In this document: positions 53,221 through 62,060 of the stretch, piece after piece | Position numbering within the stretch: the first letter of the stretch is position 1 | Layout of the letters: every line of letters starts with the position of its first letter | Origin: DASZIT01 sp963770635 | GTDB lineage: Bacteria; Actinomycetota; Acidimicrobiia; Acidimicrobiales; RAAP-2 | Assembly: GCA_963770635.1 (NCBI GenBank) | Contig: CAVYQI010000004.1 | Span: 124,001-188,000 of the forward strand | Reading direction: 5' to 3' | DNA length: 64,000 bases | Made by a program: the position numbers and the translations under genes | The notes under the pieces: generated by a model | What the model saw: only the letters and a program-made list of their open reading frames with translations | What the model was told of the DNA's origin: nothing | The model's database searches: none

Positions 53221-53236
53221 GGTATGCTGGCATACC
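53221..53236. promoter_or_regulatory. Operator of toxin-antitoxin module 2 (GGTATGC-TG-GCATACC)
   Basis: A perfect 7-bp inverted repeat with a 2-nt centre ends directly against the antitoxin ATG. A TATGCT in the left arm could be a -10 element, but the spacing to the ATG is short, so translation-level masking is also possible. The ribbon-helix-helix antitoxin next to it is the expected binder. Confidence 0.7.
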
Positions 53237-53464
53237 ATGAAGCGAACGAGCGTGAAGTTGCCAGATGAGTTGGACGCCCGCCTCCGGCACGAGGCCGAAC
53301 GGCGTTCGACAACCGTTTCCGAGCTGACCCGGGAGGCCATCGAGGAGCTACTCGGGGGCCGGAAGCTAAAACGAAAGTTCCTCGCGGCCGGGGCCGGACA
53401 CAGCGGGCATCCAGACATTTCGGAGCGGATCGAGGAGATCCTGCGGAAGGAGGTTGAGAAATAG
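53237..53464 (+). CDS. Ribbon-helix-helix antitoxin (VapB/CopG-type)
   Basis: This is a 75-residue antitoxin. MKRTSVKLPDELDARLRHEAERRSTTVSELTREAIEELL is a clear ribbon-helix-helix DNA-binding fold; the charged tail ending EEILRKEVEK binds the toxin. It abuts a palindromic operator. The end of the gene overlaps the probable toxin start in ATAG. Confidence 0.88.
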   Translation: MKRTSVKLPDELDARLRHEAERRSTTVSELTREAIEELLGGRKLKRKFLAAGAGHSGHPDISERIEEILRKEVEK

Positions 53465-53874
53465 CGCTCATCGTCGACGCTGGGCCCCTCTACGCCTACG
53501 TTGACGCCGACGACCGACACCACGACACGTGTCTTGAACTCCTCGAGTCTCATGCTGGTCCGCTGCTCGTGCCGACGCTGGTTATTACCGAAGTCGTGTA
53601 CCTCTTGGCAACGCGGCTGGGTGCAGAGGCGGAGATCCGATTCCTCGGGGACCTCGCCACTGGAAACTTGATTGCCGAACCGGTGGCCGCGGCAGATTGG
53701 CTTCGGATGGCAGAACTTGTCGCGACCTATCGGGATCTACGGCTCGGTTCGGTGGACGCATCGGTGATCGCGGCGGCTGAACGCCTCGGATCGACTGAGA
53801 TCGCTACGCTCGATCGTCGTCACTTCACGGTGGTACGGCCAAACCATCTCGAGGCGTTCGAACTGCTGCCGTGA
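53461..53874 (+). CDS. PIN-domain toxin (VapC), apparent AUA start
   Basis: This is a 137-residue PIN RNase. The conserved start ALIVDAGPLYAYVDADDRHH holds the first catalytic Asp, EVVYLL the Glu, and GSVDASVIAAAERLG and IATLDRRHF the later acidic residues. No ATG, GTG or TTG precedes the conserved N-terminus in frame; the only suitable codon is ATA, 7 nt after GGAGG and overlapping the antitoxin stop as ATAG. A GTG inside the gene would remove the first catalytic Asp. So the toxin either uses AUA or an ATG has been lost or miscalled. Fold certain, start uncertain. Confidence 0.82.
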   Translation: MALIVDAGPLYAYVDADDRHHDTCLELLESHAGPLLVPTLVITEVVYLLATRLGAEAEIRFLGDLATGNLIAEPVAAADWLRMAELVATYRDLRLGSVDASVIAAAERLGSTEIATLDRRHFTVVRPNHLEAFELLP

Positions 53875-53904
53875 TTTCATCCGCGGCGCGGATCGTGACC
53901 GCAG

Positions 53905-54627
53905 TCAGTCCGGGCGGAGTCGCTCTTCCAGCAGGTCGAGCATGGACCGCCACGACCGCCGGTCGGCGGCAGCGTTGAACTCGAAGCCGGGCAGCCCCAG
54001 CTCGTCGGCCCGTGGGTTGGTGAAGCTGTGGCCGACCCCGCCGTAGATGTCCAGCTGCCAGTCGGCGACGCCCGACGCCCGCATGTCGGCCTCGAACGCC
54101 TGGCGATTCTCGAGGCTGACCACCGGGTCCTCGGACCCGCAGCACATCAGCACGCGGGCCCCGACCTTGGAGGACTCTCCCGGATCGGGTGAGCGGATGC
54201 CGGGGTGGAAGCCCACCACCGCCTGGAGGTCGGCACCGTCGCGGGCCAGTTCGAGCACCATGGCTCCCCCGAAGCAGTAGCCGATGGCGGCCACCCGCTC
54301 GGGATCGACGAACGCTTGGGCCAGAAGGATGTCCAGGCCGGCGTGCCCCAGACGACGGGTGAGATCGAGATCGGCCATGATGACTCCGAGGCGGGTGTTG
54401 GCCTCGTCCCGGGGGCGGGGTTGACCGTCGCCCTGATAGTCGAGCGCGAAGGCGGCGTACCCGAGCCCGGCCAGCCGAACCGCTCGGCCCTTGGTGTGCT
54501 CGCTGAGCCCGCGGCCTTCGTGGCAGACCAGCACCGCCGGCCGTCGACCGGGCCGGAACTCGTCGACGGCCAAGCGCCCGACCATCCGTTGTCCCTCGAA
54601 GGCGTACTCGATGTCCTCGATGCGCAT
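53905..54627 (-). CDS. Dienelactone hydrolase family protein
   Basis: This is a 240-residue alpha/beta hydrolase with a Cys nucleophile in AIGYCFGGAMVLEL, the Asp in CCGSEDPVVSLENRQAFEADM, and the His in YGGVGHSFTNPRADE, the dienelactone hydrolase triad. Family members open lactone rings in aromatic degradation; the actual substrate here is unknown. ATG start. Convergent with the PIN toxin gene. Confidence 0.92.
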   Translation of the reverse strand: MRIEDIEYAFEGQRMVGRLAVDEFRPGRRPAVLVCHEGRGLSEHTKGRAVRLAGLGYAAFALDYQGDGQPRPRDEANTRLGVIMADLDLTRRLGHAGLDILLAQAFVDPERVAAIGYCFGGAMVLELARDGADLQAVVGFHPGIRSPDPGESSKVGARVLMCCGSEDPVVSLENRQAFEADMRASGVADWQLDIYGGVGHSFTNPRADELGLPGFEFNAAADRRSWRSMLDLLEERLRPD

Positions 54628-54774
54628 ACCGCCAAGCTAGTGGTCCCGGAGTATTTCCGGAGGCCCGTCGCGCCGAAAGGGCGGGTAGGTTTGTCTTGTC
54701 GGTCCCGATCGGGTTCAGTGGGAGCGGGTGGGTCCCGACCAACTGGCGCTCCGTAGGAGACAGGGAGGTTCATC

Positions 54775-55500
54775 ATGCCGACCAACGTTGACGAAGTGGC
54801 CGACGGGATCTACCGCGTGTCGACCTTTGTCGCCGAGATCGGTCCCAACGGCTTCACCTTCAACCAGTTCCTCATCGACGCCGATGAGCCCCTGCTGTTC
54901 CACACCGGGCACCGCTCGATGTTCCCCTCGGTGTCCGAGGCCATCGCCACCATCCTCCCAGTCGACCGGTTGCGGTGGATCACCTTCGGCCACGTGGAGT
55001 CCGACGAGATGGGCGCCATGAACCAATTCCTGGCCGCCGCCCCCGAGTCGCAAGTGGCCCACGGCGCCATCGGGTGCCTAGTGTCGCTCAACGAGATGGC
55101 CGACCGGCCGCCCCGGCCGCTGGTCGACGGGGACGTGCTCGACCTCGGGGGCAAGCGGGTCCTCCATCTCGACACCACCCCCCACGTGCCCCACGGCTGG
55201 GAGGCCCGGGTGCTCTACGAGGAGACCACCCGGACATTGCTGTGCGGGGATCTGTTCACCCACCTGGGCGACGGCCCGGCGCTGACCACCAACGATCTGG
55301 TCGAGCCGGCCTTGGAGGGCGAGGCGATGTTCCGAGCCAGCTCGATGGCGCCCGACACCGCCGCGCAGATGCGCCGGCTCGGCGACCTCCAGCCGTCCAC
55401 CCTGGCCCTGATGCACGGCTCCTCGTTCAGCGGGGACGGCCGGCAGGCCCTCTACGATCTGGCCACCGCCTACGAAGGGTTGTACCCGATCGCCGAGTAG
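54775..55500 (+). CDS. MBL-fold (flavodiiron ODP-like) metallo-hydrolase
   Basis: This 241-residue metallo-beta-lactamase-fold protein is of the ODP type found in flavodiiron proteins, without the flavodoxin part. The metal motif is GHVESDEMG (His-x-Glu-x-Asp), with RTLLCGDLFTHLGDG and the C-terminal MHGSSF supplying further ligands. It begins MPTNVDEVADGIYRVSTF after AGGGAGG. A free-standing ODP domain may sense or reduce oxygen or nitric oxide, which is inference. Its last 31 bp overlap the convergent fic gene. Confidence 0.8.
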   Translation: MPTNVDEVADGIYRVSTFVAEIGPNGFTFNQFLIDADEPLLFHTGHRSMFPSVSEAIATILPVDRLRWITFGHVESDEMGAMNQFLAAAPESQVAHGAIGCLVSLNEMADRPPRPLVDGDVLDLGGKRVLHLDTTPHVPHGWEARVLYEETTRTLLCGDLFTHLGDGPALTTNDLVEPALEGEAMFRASSMAPDTAAQMRRLGDLQPSTLALMHGSSFSGDGRQALYDLATAYEGLYPIAE

Positions 55501-56645
55501 GGCGCGCCCCAGTTCGTGACCATCGCGATGAGCTCGGACGCAACCCAGAAACGACGAGGGCGCCCTGGCCCGCTCGCCGCTTGGTCGTAGGGCCCGAGGA
55601 CGCCTCGCTCAGCCAGCGTGGCGAGCGCGGCTCGCGCCGCGCGTTCGGACACCGCCAAGCGATCCGCGAGTAGATCTGAGGAGACGACCGGGGCCTCGAT
55701 TAAAACGGGCAGCACCAGCCGGGCCGTCGCGTCGACGCGCAGGCCATCGACGCGACGGGTCCACTCCTTTAGGAGCTGTTCGGTGCGCACCATCAACCCC
55801 TGCGCTGCTTCGCTCGAATACGTGAGCTCAGCCGCCAGCCACTCCACCCAGGGGTCGAGTTCGCCGAGGCGGAACCTGGTCAGGCCGGCCAGGTACCCGC
55901 CGGGGTCCCGGGCGATGAAGATGCTGACTGGGGGAGGGACCGTGACCCCGGTGCGATGGGCGAGGATCCAGCCGATCAGGATCCGCCCGATCCGACCATT
56001 GCCGTCCCCGTAGGGATGGATAATCTCGAACTGGGCATGGGCAACAGCTGCCTGGGTGACCGGATCCACCCACTCGGCGTTGACAAAGCCGACCAGGTCA
56101 CTCATGAGGTCTTCGACCCGCCCGGGGGCAGGAGGAACGAATGAGGCGCTCCGCGGTGACGTGCCACCGATCCAGGACTGGGCGGTGCGAAACGCGCCCA
56201 CCATCTCTTTGGGTAGGCGACCCGTCGGGCCCATGAGACGGCGGTGCCACTCATGGATATCTTCGATGGTGAGGTCACACGTTGCCCCGTCGAGGGCGTG
56301 CCGCACGGCGTTGAGGTTGTCGGCCACCCAGGCGGCGGTGGCGTTCGAGGTGTCGCCAACCTCGGCGGCGGCGACGTCAACCAGAGGAGTGCGGAGTCCC
56401 TCGATATACGAGGATGCCACCCCCTCTGCCCTGAGTAACAACATGGCGAGCGGCTCGAAGCGACTGGAAGCGCCTCCACTCGCCTGTATGGCCGCGATCG
56501 CTTGTTCAGTGCGGCGGGCGGTGCGGATACCGACCTCAAAGTCCTGGCTGGCGAGGAAGCGAGGCACCCAGGCGCGGACGGGGGCACCATTCCAGGTCAC
56601 CGTCTCTTCGTGCCCCCGCTCGTTGCCTTCCGTAATAGTCACCAT
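55470..56645 (-). CDS. Fic-family adenylyltransferase with inhibitory helix and winged helix
   Basis: This is a 391-residue Fic protein that may AMPylate target proteins. The active-site motif is HPYGDGNGRIGR (the HPFx[D/E]GNGR type). An N-terminal SSYIEGL matches the class II inhibitory (S/T)xxxE(G/N) pattern, so activity is probably self-restrained. The C-terminus contains a winged-helix-like region (LLADRLAVSERAARAALATLAERGVLG), so it may bind its own promoter. The ATG lies inside a long inverted repeat. The 31-bp tail overlap with the MBL gene is antisense. Confidence 0.92.
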   Translation of the reverse strand: MVTITEGNERGHEETVTWNGAPVRAWVPRFLASQDFEVGIRTARRTEQAIAAIQASGGASSRFEPLAMLLLRAEGVASSYIEGLRTPLVDVAAAEVGDTSNATAAWVADNLNAVRHALDGATCDLTIEDIHEWHRRLMGPTGRLPKEMVGAFRTAQSWIGGTSPRSASFVPPAPGRVEDLMSDLVGFVNAEWVDPVTQAAVAHAQFEIIHPYGDGNGRIGRILIGWILAHRTGVTVPPPVSIFIARDPGGYLAGLTRFRLGELDPWVEWLAAELTYSSEAAQGLMVRTEQLLKEWTRRVDGLRVDATARLVLPVLIEAPVVSSDLLADRLAVSERAARAALATLAERGVLGPYDQAASGPGRPRRFWVASELIAMVTNWGAPYSAIGYNPS

Positions 56646-56695
56646 TACGGAAGGATAGCAGCGAAACTGTCCGTAATAACCGGAATAACGGAAGG
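56626..56695. promoter_or_regulatory. Operator array over the fic start codon
   Basis: CCTTCCGTAAT (56626-56636) pairs perfectly with ATTACGGAAGG (56644-56654) across a 7-nt spacer that ends at the start codon. Two further half-sites follow upstream of fic: CCGTAAT (56671-56677) and ATAACGGAAGG (56685-56695), the last with one mismatch. Four half-sites spaced along one promoter suggest cooperative autoregulation, perhaps by the Fic protein's winged helix. Confidence 0.65.
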
Positions 56696-56769
56696 CTGGC
56701 CACTGGGGACGCCGAGTCGTTGGGGTACGGACGGTGGCCGAGTCGTTACGACGTATCGCGTTCAGCGAC

Positions 56770-57969
56770 TCAGCGGTCGACGCCGAGGACGAGCCCGCTG
56801 GTGGGGACGCCGGTGCCGGCGGTGACCACGACGTGCTCGACCTCCGGGACCTGGTTGACCGCCGTGCCCCGCACCTGGCGCACGCCCTCGGCGATGCCGT
56901 TCATGCCGTGGATGTAGGCCTCCCCAGCTGGCCGCCGTGGGTGTTGATGGGCAGCTTGCCGCCCAGCTCGATGTTGCCGTCGCGGAGGAAGTCCTTGGCC
57001 TCGCCCCACTCGCAGAAGCCGAGCTCCTCGAGCTGGTAGAGCACGAACGGGGTGAAGTGGTCGTAGAGCACGGCCACCTGCATGTCGTCGGGGCCGAGGC
57101 CCGAGGTCTCCCACAGCTGGCGGGCCACCACGCCCATCTCGGGGAGGCCGCGCATGTCGTCGCGGTAGTACGAGGTCATCATGTCCTGCTGGGCGCCCGA
57201 CCCCTGGGCCGCGGCCCGGATGACCGCCGGGGCTGGGCGCAGGTCGCGGGCCCGCTCGAGGGTGGTGACGACGATGGCCTGGCCGCCGTCGGACTCCTGG
57301 CAGCAGTCGAGGAGGCGCAGCGGGCTCGACGATCCAGCGCGACGCCTGGTGGTCCTCCAGGGTGATGGGCTTGCCGTAGAACCAGGCCTTCGGGGTTGGT
57401 CGCCGCGTGCGGCGCGGTCGGCCACCGCCACCCGGCCGAAGTCCTCGGTGGTGGCCCCGGTGACGTGCAGGTAGCGCTGGGCGAACATGGCCACCCACGA
57501 CGCCGGGGTGAGCAGGCCCTGCGGCGCGTACCACGAGAAGTGGGCGTTCTCGGCGTTGGCGACGGGCGGGCGGCCCTGGACGCCGGTGCCGAAGCGGTGG
57601 CCCGAGCGCTCGTTGAAGGCCCGGTAGCAGACCACCACGTCGGCCACGCCGCTGGCGACGGCCATGGCCGCCTGGTGCACGGTGGCGCACGCCGCCCCGC
57701 CGCCGTAGTGGATGCGGCTGAAGAAGGTGAGGTCGCCCATGCCGAGGGTGCGGGCCACCTCGATCTCGGGGTTGGTGTCGGCCGCGAAGGTGACGAGGCC
57801 GTCGACGTCGGCGGGCGTCGAGGCCGGCGTCGTCGAGGGCGGCGACGACGGCCTCGGTGGCCAGGCGCAGCTCGCTGCGGCCCGAGTCCTTGGAGAATTC
57901 GGTGGCACCGATCCCGCTGATGGCGGTGGTGCCGGCGAAGGTGTGGCGACGCGGGGACCTCGCGCTCAC
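56770..57969 (-). CDS. ltp2: Ltp2-like steroid thiolase/aldolase, frameshifted
   Basis: Ltp2 is a thiolase-like aldolase that, with the ChsH2 OB-fold domain, cleaves the last side-chain unit from steroid-22-oyl-CoA intermediates. The N-terminus (TTAISGIGATEFSKDSGRSELRLATEAVVAALDDAGLD), the core (GLVTFAADTNPEIEVARTLGMGDLTFFSRIHYGGGAACATVHQAAMAVASGVADVVV), LRLLDCCQESDGGQAIVV, AVLYDHFTPFVLYQLEELGFC and the C-terminus (GEAYIHGMNGIAEGVRQVRGT...TSGLVLG) match mycobacterial Ltp2 closely, but lie in different frames. At least four frame changes are needed. The GTG overlaps the end of the chsH1-like gene. The family call is strong; the gene's integrity is uncertain. Confidence 0.8.
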   Translation of the reverse strand: MSARSPRRHTFAGTTAISGIGATEFSKDSGRSELRLATEAVVAALDDAGLDARRRRRPRHLRGRHQPRDRGGPHPRHGRPHLLQPHPLRRRGGVRHRAPGGHGRRQRRGRRGGLLPGLQRALGPPLRHRRPGPPARRQRRERPLLVVRAAGPAHPGVVGGHVRPALPARHRGHHRGLRPGGGGRPRRTRRPTPKAWFYGKPITLEDHQASRWIVEPAAPPRLLPGVRRRPGHRRHHPRAGPRPAPSPGGHPGRGPGVGRPAGHDDLVLPRRHARPPRDGRGGPPAVGDLGPRPRRHAGGRALRPLHPVRALPARGARLLRVGRGQGLPPRRQHRAGRQAAHQHPRRPAGEAYIHGMNGIAEGVRQVRGTAVNQVPEVEHVVVTAGTGVPTSGLVLGVDR

Positions 57970-58433
57970 GCACCGGCCTCATGAAGTGCCCGGCCGGGGG
58001 CAGCGACAGCACGGACCGGTCCCGGTCACGTGGTCGCCGCGGCTGTTGGCCCCCCGCACCGCCACCTCGACCACGCCGCGGCCGTCGGCACGGCCGGTCG
58101 GGCCTCGGCGCGTCGACCGTGCCGGTGAGCGTCATGGTGTCGCCCGGGTAGTTGGGCGCGCCCAGGCGGATGGCGACACCGTCTCGATGACCGCGCCGGG
58201 CCCGGCCCAGTCGGTGACGAAGCGGCCGACGAAGCCGTTGGTGCGTGAGGATGTTCATGAAGATGTCGGGGGAGCCGCGCTCGACGGCCAGGCCCGGGTC
58301 GTGGTGGACGTCCTGGTAGTCGCGCGAGGCGATGGCGGTGGCCACGATGAGGGTGCGGGTCGAGCGGGATGGCGAGCTCGGGGAGCGCGTCGCCCACCGC
58401 GACCTCGTCGAATCGCAGCGGGTGGCCGGGCAT
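57966..58433 (-). CDS. chsH1: ChsH1-like MaoC-fold hydratase subunit, frameshifted
   Basis: ChsH1 forms with ChsH2 the enoyl-CoA hydratase that acts on the steroid C3 side chain. The pieces are MPGHPLRFDEVAVGDALPELAIPLD, then in another frame ATAIASRDYQDVHHDPGLAVERGSPDIFMNILT, then RLGAPNYPGDTMTLTGTVDA, which match the length and hot-dog order of ChsH1 (about 130 residues). The MaoC-type motif region DYQDVHHDP is intact. The exact 3' end is unclear because of frame changes. It lies between fadE28-like and ltp2-like genes, as in the mycobacterial igr operon. Confidence 0.72.
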
Positions 58434-58435
58434 GG

Positions 58436-59615
58436 TCACGGCCCTCGACCGCCTGCCGTCGGGCCCGGCAGCGCTCCGGCCACCAGCCTGGCGCCCAGGC
58501 GGGCCAGCTCGGCGCTCGGGCCCTGCGAGCATCAGCTCGATCTGCTTGCCCCACAGGAAGTAGCGGTGGATCGGGTAGTAGATGTCGGCGCCCAGGCCGC
58601 CGTGGAGGTGCTGGGTGGCGTGCACCACGCGCTGGCCCGCTTCCGACGCCCACCACTGGGCCACGGCCACCGCCTCGGTCGGCGGCCAGGCCGTTGTCGA
58701 GGCGCCACGCCGCCTGCCACGTGGTGACCCGGATGGCCTCGGTGTCGATGTAGGCGTCGGCGGCCCGCAGCATGGTCCCCTGGAAGGACGACAAGGGGCG
58801 GCCGAACTGGTGGCGCTGGTTGAGGTACGCGGCGGCCCGGCGCACCGCCTCCTCGGTCACGCCCAGCTGGATGGCGCACAGCCCGGTCCGGGCCCGTCGA
58901 GCATCCAGCCGACCGCCTCCGGCCCCGGTCGGGTCGCGGCCCGGCCAGCACGTCTCCGGCGGCGACCGGCGACGCCGTCGAGATGGAGATGGGGATGGAT
59001 CTGGCGGTCGGTGGTCGTGGCCCGCTCGATGCGCGCGCCCGGGCCGGTCGGGTCGACGAGCGCCACGATGGTCGTCGCCGGGCCGGCACCGACGGCGGCG
59101 GGGACGAGGACCCGGGCGGCCAGGTGGGCCTGGGGGACGGCGAAGGCGGTCCCGGCAGCCGCCAGCCCGTCGCCGTCGGCGCTCGGCGCGCACCGACGGG
59201 TCGGTCCGGTCGCGTGCCGGCGGCCACCTCGGTCAGCGCGGCGCGAGAGCCGACGTCGCCGGCCGCCACCCCGGGCAGCCAGCGGGCCTGCTGCTCGGCC
59301 GGCGCCGAACTCGGCCAGGGGGCAGGGCCCCGAGCACGACCGTGGCCCACAGCGGGCACCGGGGCCACGGCCCGACCCTGCTGCTCGAGGACGAGGCACA
59401 GCTCGGTCAGGCCGAGGCCCGATCCGCCGTGGTCCTCGGGGACGGCCAGGCCGAGCAGGTTGGCCTTGGCCAGCTCGGACCACAGCGAGCGCGTCGAAGC
59501 GGTCGTGCGGTGCCTCTCGATCTCGCCACCCGCTCGGGGCGTGGCCATGCCGGCGAAGATCGCCGCGGCGGCCCTCGGCCACCGCCTGCTGCTCCTCGGT
59601 GAAGGTGAAGTCCAT
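58436..59615 (-). CDS. fadE28: FadE28-like acyl-CoA dehydrogenase (ChsE-type), frameshifted
   Basis: This subunit belongs to the heterotetrameric acyl-CoA dehydrogenase for short steroid side chains. Reassembled pieces are MDFTFTEEQQAVAEG, SLWSELAKANLLGLAVPEDHGGSGLGLTELCLVLEQQGRAVAPVP, EEAVRRAAAYLNQRHQFGRPLSSFQGTMLRAADAYIDTEAIRVTTWQAAWRLDNGL, and WWASEAGQRVVHATQHLHGGLGADIYYPIHRYFLWGKQIELMLAG. The HLHGGLGADIYYPIHRYF ending is typical of FadE28. Frame changes occur several times. The ATG overlaps the chsH2-like stop by 1 nt (TGATG). Confidence 0.75.
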
Positions 59616-60666
59616 CAGGCCGCCCTCTGCTCGCCGTCGACCGGGTCGGAACATCGGGCATGGTGAGCTCGTCGTCGACGGCCACCAACTCGACCACGAC
59701 CGGGCATGCCGATGCGCACGTCGGCGGGGTCGATGCCCGATCAGGTCGGCCACCAGGCGGGTCCCCTCCTCGAGCTCGACCACGGCGATGGGCAGCGGGT
59801 AGTCGAAGGCGGGAACCTGGGGATGGTGCACGACCACGTAGCTGTAGACCGTCCCCCGGCCCGCTGGCCTCGACGGTGTCCCACTCGAAGGACCGGCACG
59901 ACGGGCACGCCGGGCGGGGCGGGTGGCGCAGCACGCCGCACGTTCGAGCAGCGCTGGATGAGCAGCTTCGCCCTGGCGGGCCCCGTCGAAGAAGAAGGCG
60001 TTGTCGTGGGTGAGCGCCGGACGGGGCCGCAGCGGGGCGCGGCCTCGGCCTGGGGCTGGTACGCGCGGCTGGGGCCGGAAGCGCAGGATGCGGAACCGCA
60101 TGGTGGCCACCGCGCTCGCCGTGCTGGTCGGTGAACTCCAGGCGGGTGGTGACGAAGTGGCCGACCCCGAGCCCGGTGTGCTTCTCGGGGGAGACCGAGT
60201 CGATGACCGAGGACACCGTGAGCCGGTCGCCCGAGCACGAGGGGCCGGGCGTACTCCTGGTCGCAGTTCGGTGGCCACCACCGAGGTGAACCCGGCCTCG
60301 TCGAGGACGTCGAACATCGCTTCTCGCGCGAGGCCCGCGCCCGGCCTCGCTGGCGGCCCGCCGGCTCTCGCCCGGCTGCGAGGTCGGTAGCCGCGCATGA
60401 TCCAGGCCTGGAGCATGGTGGGCGGGGCGATCACCCCGGGAAGCCCGTTGGCCCGGGCCGCCTGCGTCGTCGATGTAGACGGGGTTCTCGTCGCCCATGG
60501 CGTCGACCCAGTGCCGGATCATGGCCTGGTTGACGTCGTCGCGGGCCTCGATGGGCGGCCGCTCGACCTGCCCTCGAAGGCGGCCAGCCGCTGTCGAGGA
60601 GCCTGTCGGAGCCGTCCGGCCGCGGAACTGGCGCGGCGTCGGGGCCGTCCTCGCCACCGCGCTCAC
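59615..60666 (-). CDS. chsH2: ChsH2-like MaoC plus DUF35 (zinc ribbon/OB) protein, frameshifted
   Basis: ChsH2 joins an N-terminal MaoC-like hydratase half to a C-terminal DUF35 domain that docks onto Ltp2. The pieces show VNQAMIRHWVDAMGDENPVYIDD, GDRLTVSSVIDSVSPEKHTGLGVGHFVTTRLEFTDQHGE (hot-dog core), then the zinc ribbon CGVLRHPPRPACPSCRSFEWDTVEASG and YSYVVVHHPQVPAFDYPLPIAVVELEEGTRLVADLIG with PVVVELVAVDDELTMPMF (OB fold). The GTG overlaps the fadE29-like stop. Several frame changes are needed. About 350 residues if restored. Confidence 0.78.
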
Positions 60667-61837
60667 CGCGCCGCCCGGGTCATGCCCAGGCCGGCCATGG
60701 CCACGATCTCGCGCTGGATCTCGTTGACGCCGCCGCCGAAGGTGTTGATCTGGGCCGGCGGGCGGTCCGCTCGAGCCGGCCCGCCAGCACCGCCCCGGGC
60801 GAGCCGGGACGGAGGTAGCCGCCGCCCCCACGATCCCGAGCAGGCGGCGGTAGATGTCGATGCTGCGCTCGACGCCGAAGATCTTCACCGTCGAGGAGTC
60901 GGCCGGGCTCATGGTCTCGGTGGCGACCGCCGCGGCCATGCGCCAGTTGAGGAGGTACATGGCCTCGAGCTCGGGCCGGCACCGGGCCAGGTCCGACTGC
61001 ACCCACCGAGGTCGAGCACGGCGGGCCGTCGGGGGTGACGGTGGCGCCGCCCACGCCGGCCACCTCTTCGTACAGCTGCGGAGGCGAAGCCCGCTCCACG
61101 CGGCCAGGCCCACCCGCTCGTGGTTGAGCTGGGTGGTGATCATCCGCCAGCCCTCGTTCTCGGCTCCCCACCAGTTGGCCGACCGGCACGCGGACGTCGG
61201 CGTAGTAGGTGGCGGTGGTCCTGGCGCCCGCCGACGGTGACGATGGGGCTCCACGAGAACCCGGGGAGTCGGTGGACAAGGAGGATCGAGATGCCCTTGT
61301 GCTTGGGGGCGTCGGGGTTGGTGCGCACGGCCAGCCAGATGTAGTCGGCCATGTCGGCGCCGCTCGTGAAGACCTTGGCCCCGTTGACCACGTACTCGTC
61401 GCCGTCGCGCACGGCCCGGGTCCGCAGCGACGCCAGGTCGGTGCCGGCCTCGGGCTCGGTGTAGCCGATGGCGAAGTTGATCTCGCCGGCCAGGATGGCG
61501 GGCAGGAAGAACGACTTCTGCTCGTCGGTGCCGAAGCGCATGATCGTCGGGCCCACGGTGTTCACGGTCACGAACGGGAACGGGGCCTCGCGCCCGCCGG
61601 GTCTCGTCGAAGAAGATGAACTGGTCGGTGGCGGGCCGGCCCTGGCCGCCGTACTCCTTGGGCCACCCGATGCCGAGCCAGCCGTCCTTGCCGATCCGGC
61701 GCACGCTGGCGCCACAGCTCGCCGCCCTCGCCGACCTCGCCGATGCCGGCCCGCACCTCGTCGGTGAGGAGCTCGGCGTAGTACGCGCGCAGCTCCTGGC
61801 GCAGGGCCAGCTGCTCGGGGGTCTCCTCCAGGAACAT
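60663..61837 (-). CDS. fadE29: FadE29-like acyl-CoA dehydrogenase (ChsE-type), frameshifted
   Basis: This is the partner of FadE28. The pieces read MFLEETPEQLALRQELRAYYAELLTDEVR, RRIGKDGWLGIGWPKEYGGQGRPATDQFIFFDE, VNTVGPTIMRFGTDEQKSFFLPAILAGEINFAIGYTEPEAGTDLASLRTRAVRDGDEYVVNGAKVFTSGADMADYIWLAVRTNPDAPKHKGISILLV, MAAAVATETMSPADSSTVKIFGVERSIDIYRRLLGIVG, and VNEIQREIVAMAGLGMTRAAR. The EPEAGTDLASL flavin segment is exactly as in FadE29. Three or more frame changes are needed; the 1175-nt length is not a multiple of three. First gene of the leftward operon. Confidence 0.8.
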
Positions 61838-62012
61838 GGCGTTCGAACTCTCCCCCACCTCCATCTGGTGATCGGCTGATCACTCGTTCACTTCGTCACC
61901 GACCCCGGCGGCGGCGGCCGACGGCGCCGCATCCGGGCGCCACCTAACCGCATCGGCTAGGGGCGTCGCGTCCTTCTGCCCGGTGGCCCTTGGATGCGGC
62001 GCCTATCATGAC

Positions 62013-62026
62013 TGGAACATGTTCTA
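62013..62026. promoter_or_regulatory. KstR-like operator TGGAACATGTTCTA between the igr-like operon and the P450 gene
   Basis: It matches TNNAACNNGTTNNA exactly, 34 bp before the P450 ATG and 175 bp before the leftward fadE29-like gene. The mycobacterial igr operon with cyp125 is under KstR control, so the position fits that regulator. Confidence 0.7.
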
Positions 62027-62060
62027 GAGTAATGCGACACGGGGAGAGGGGGAGGACCAC

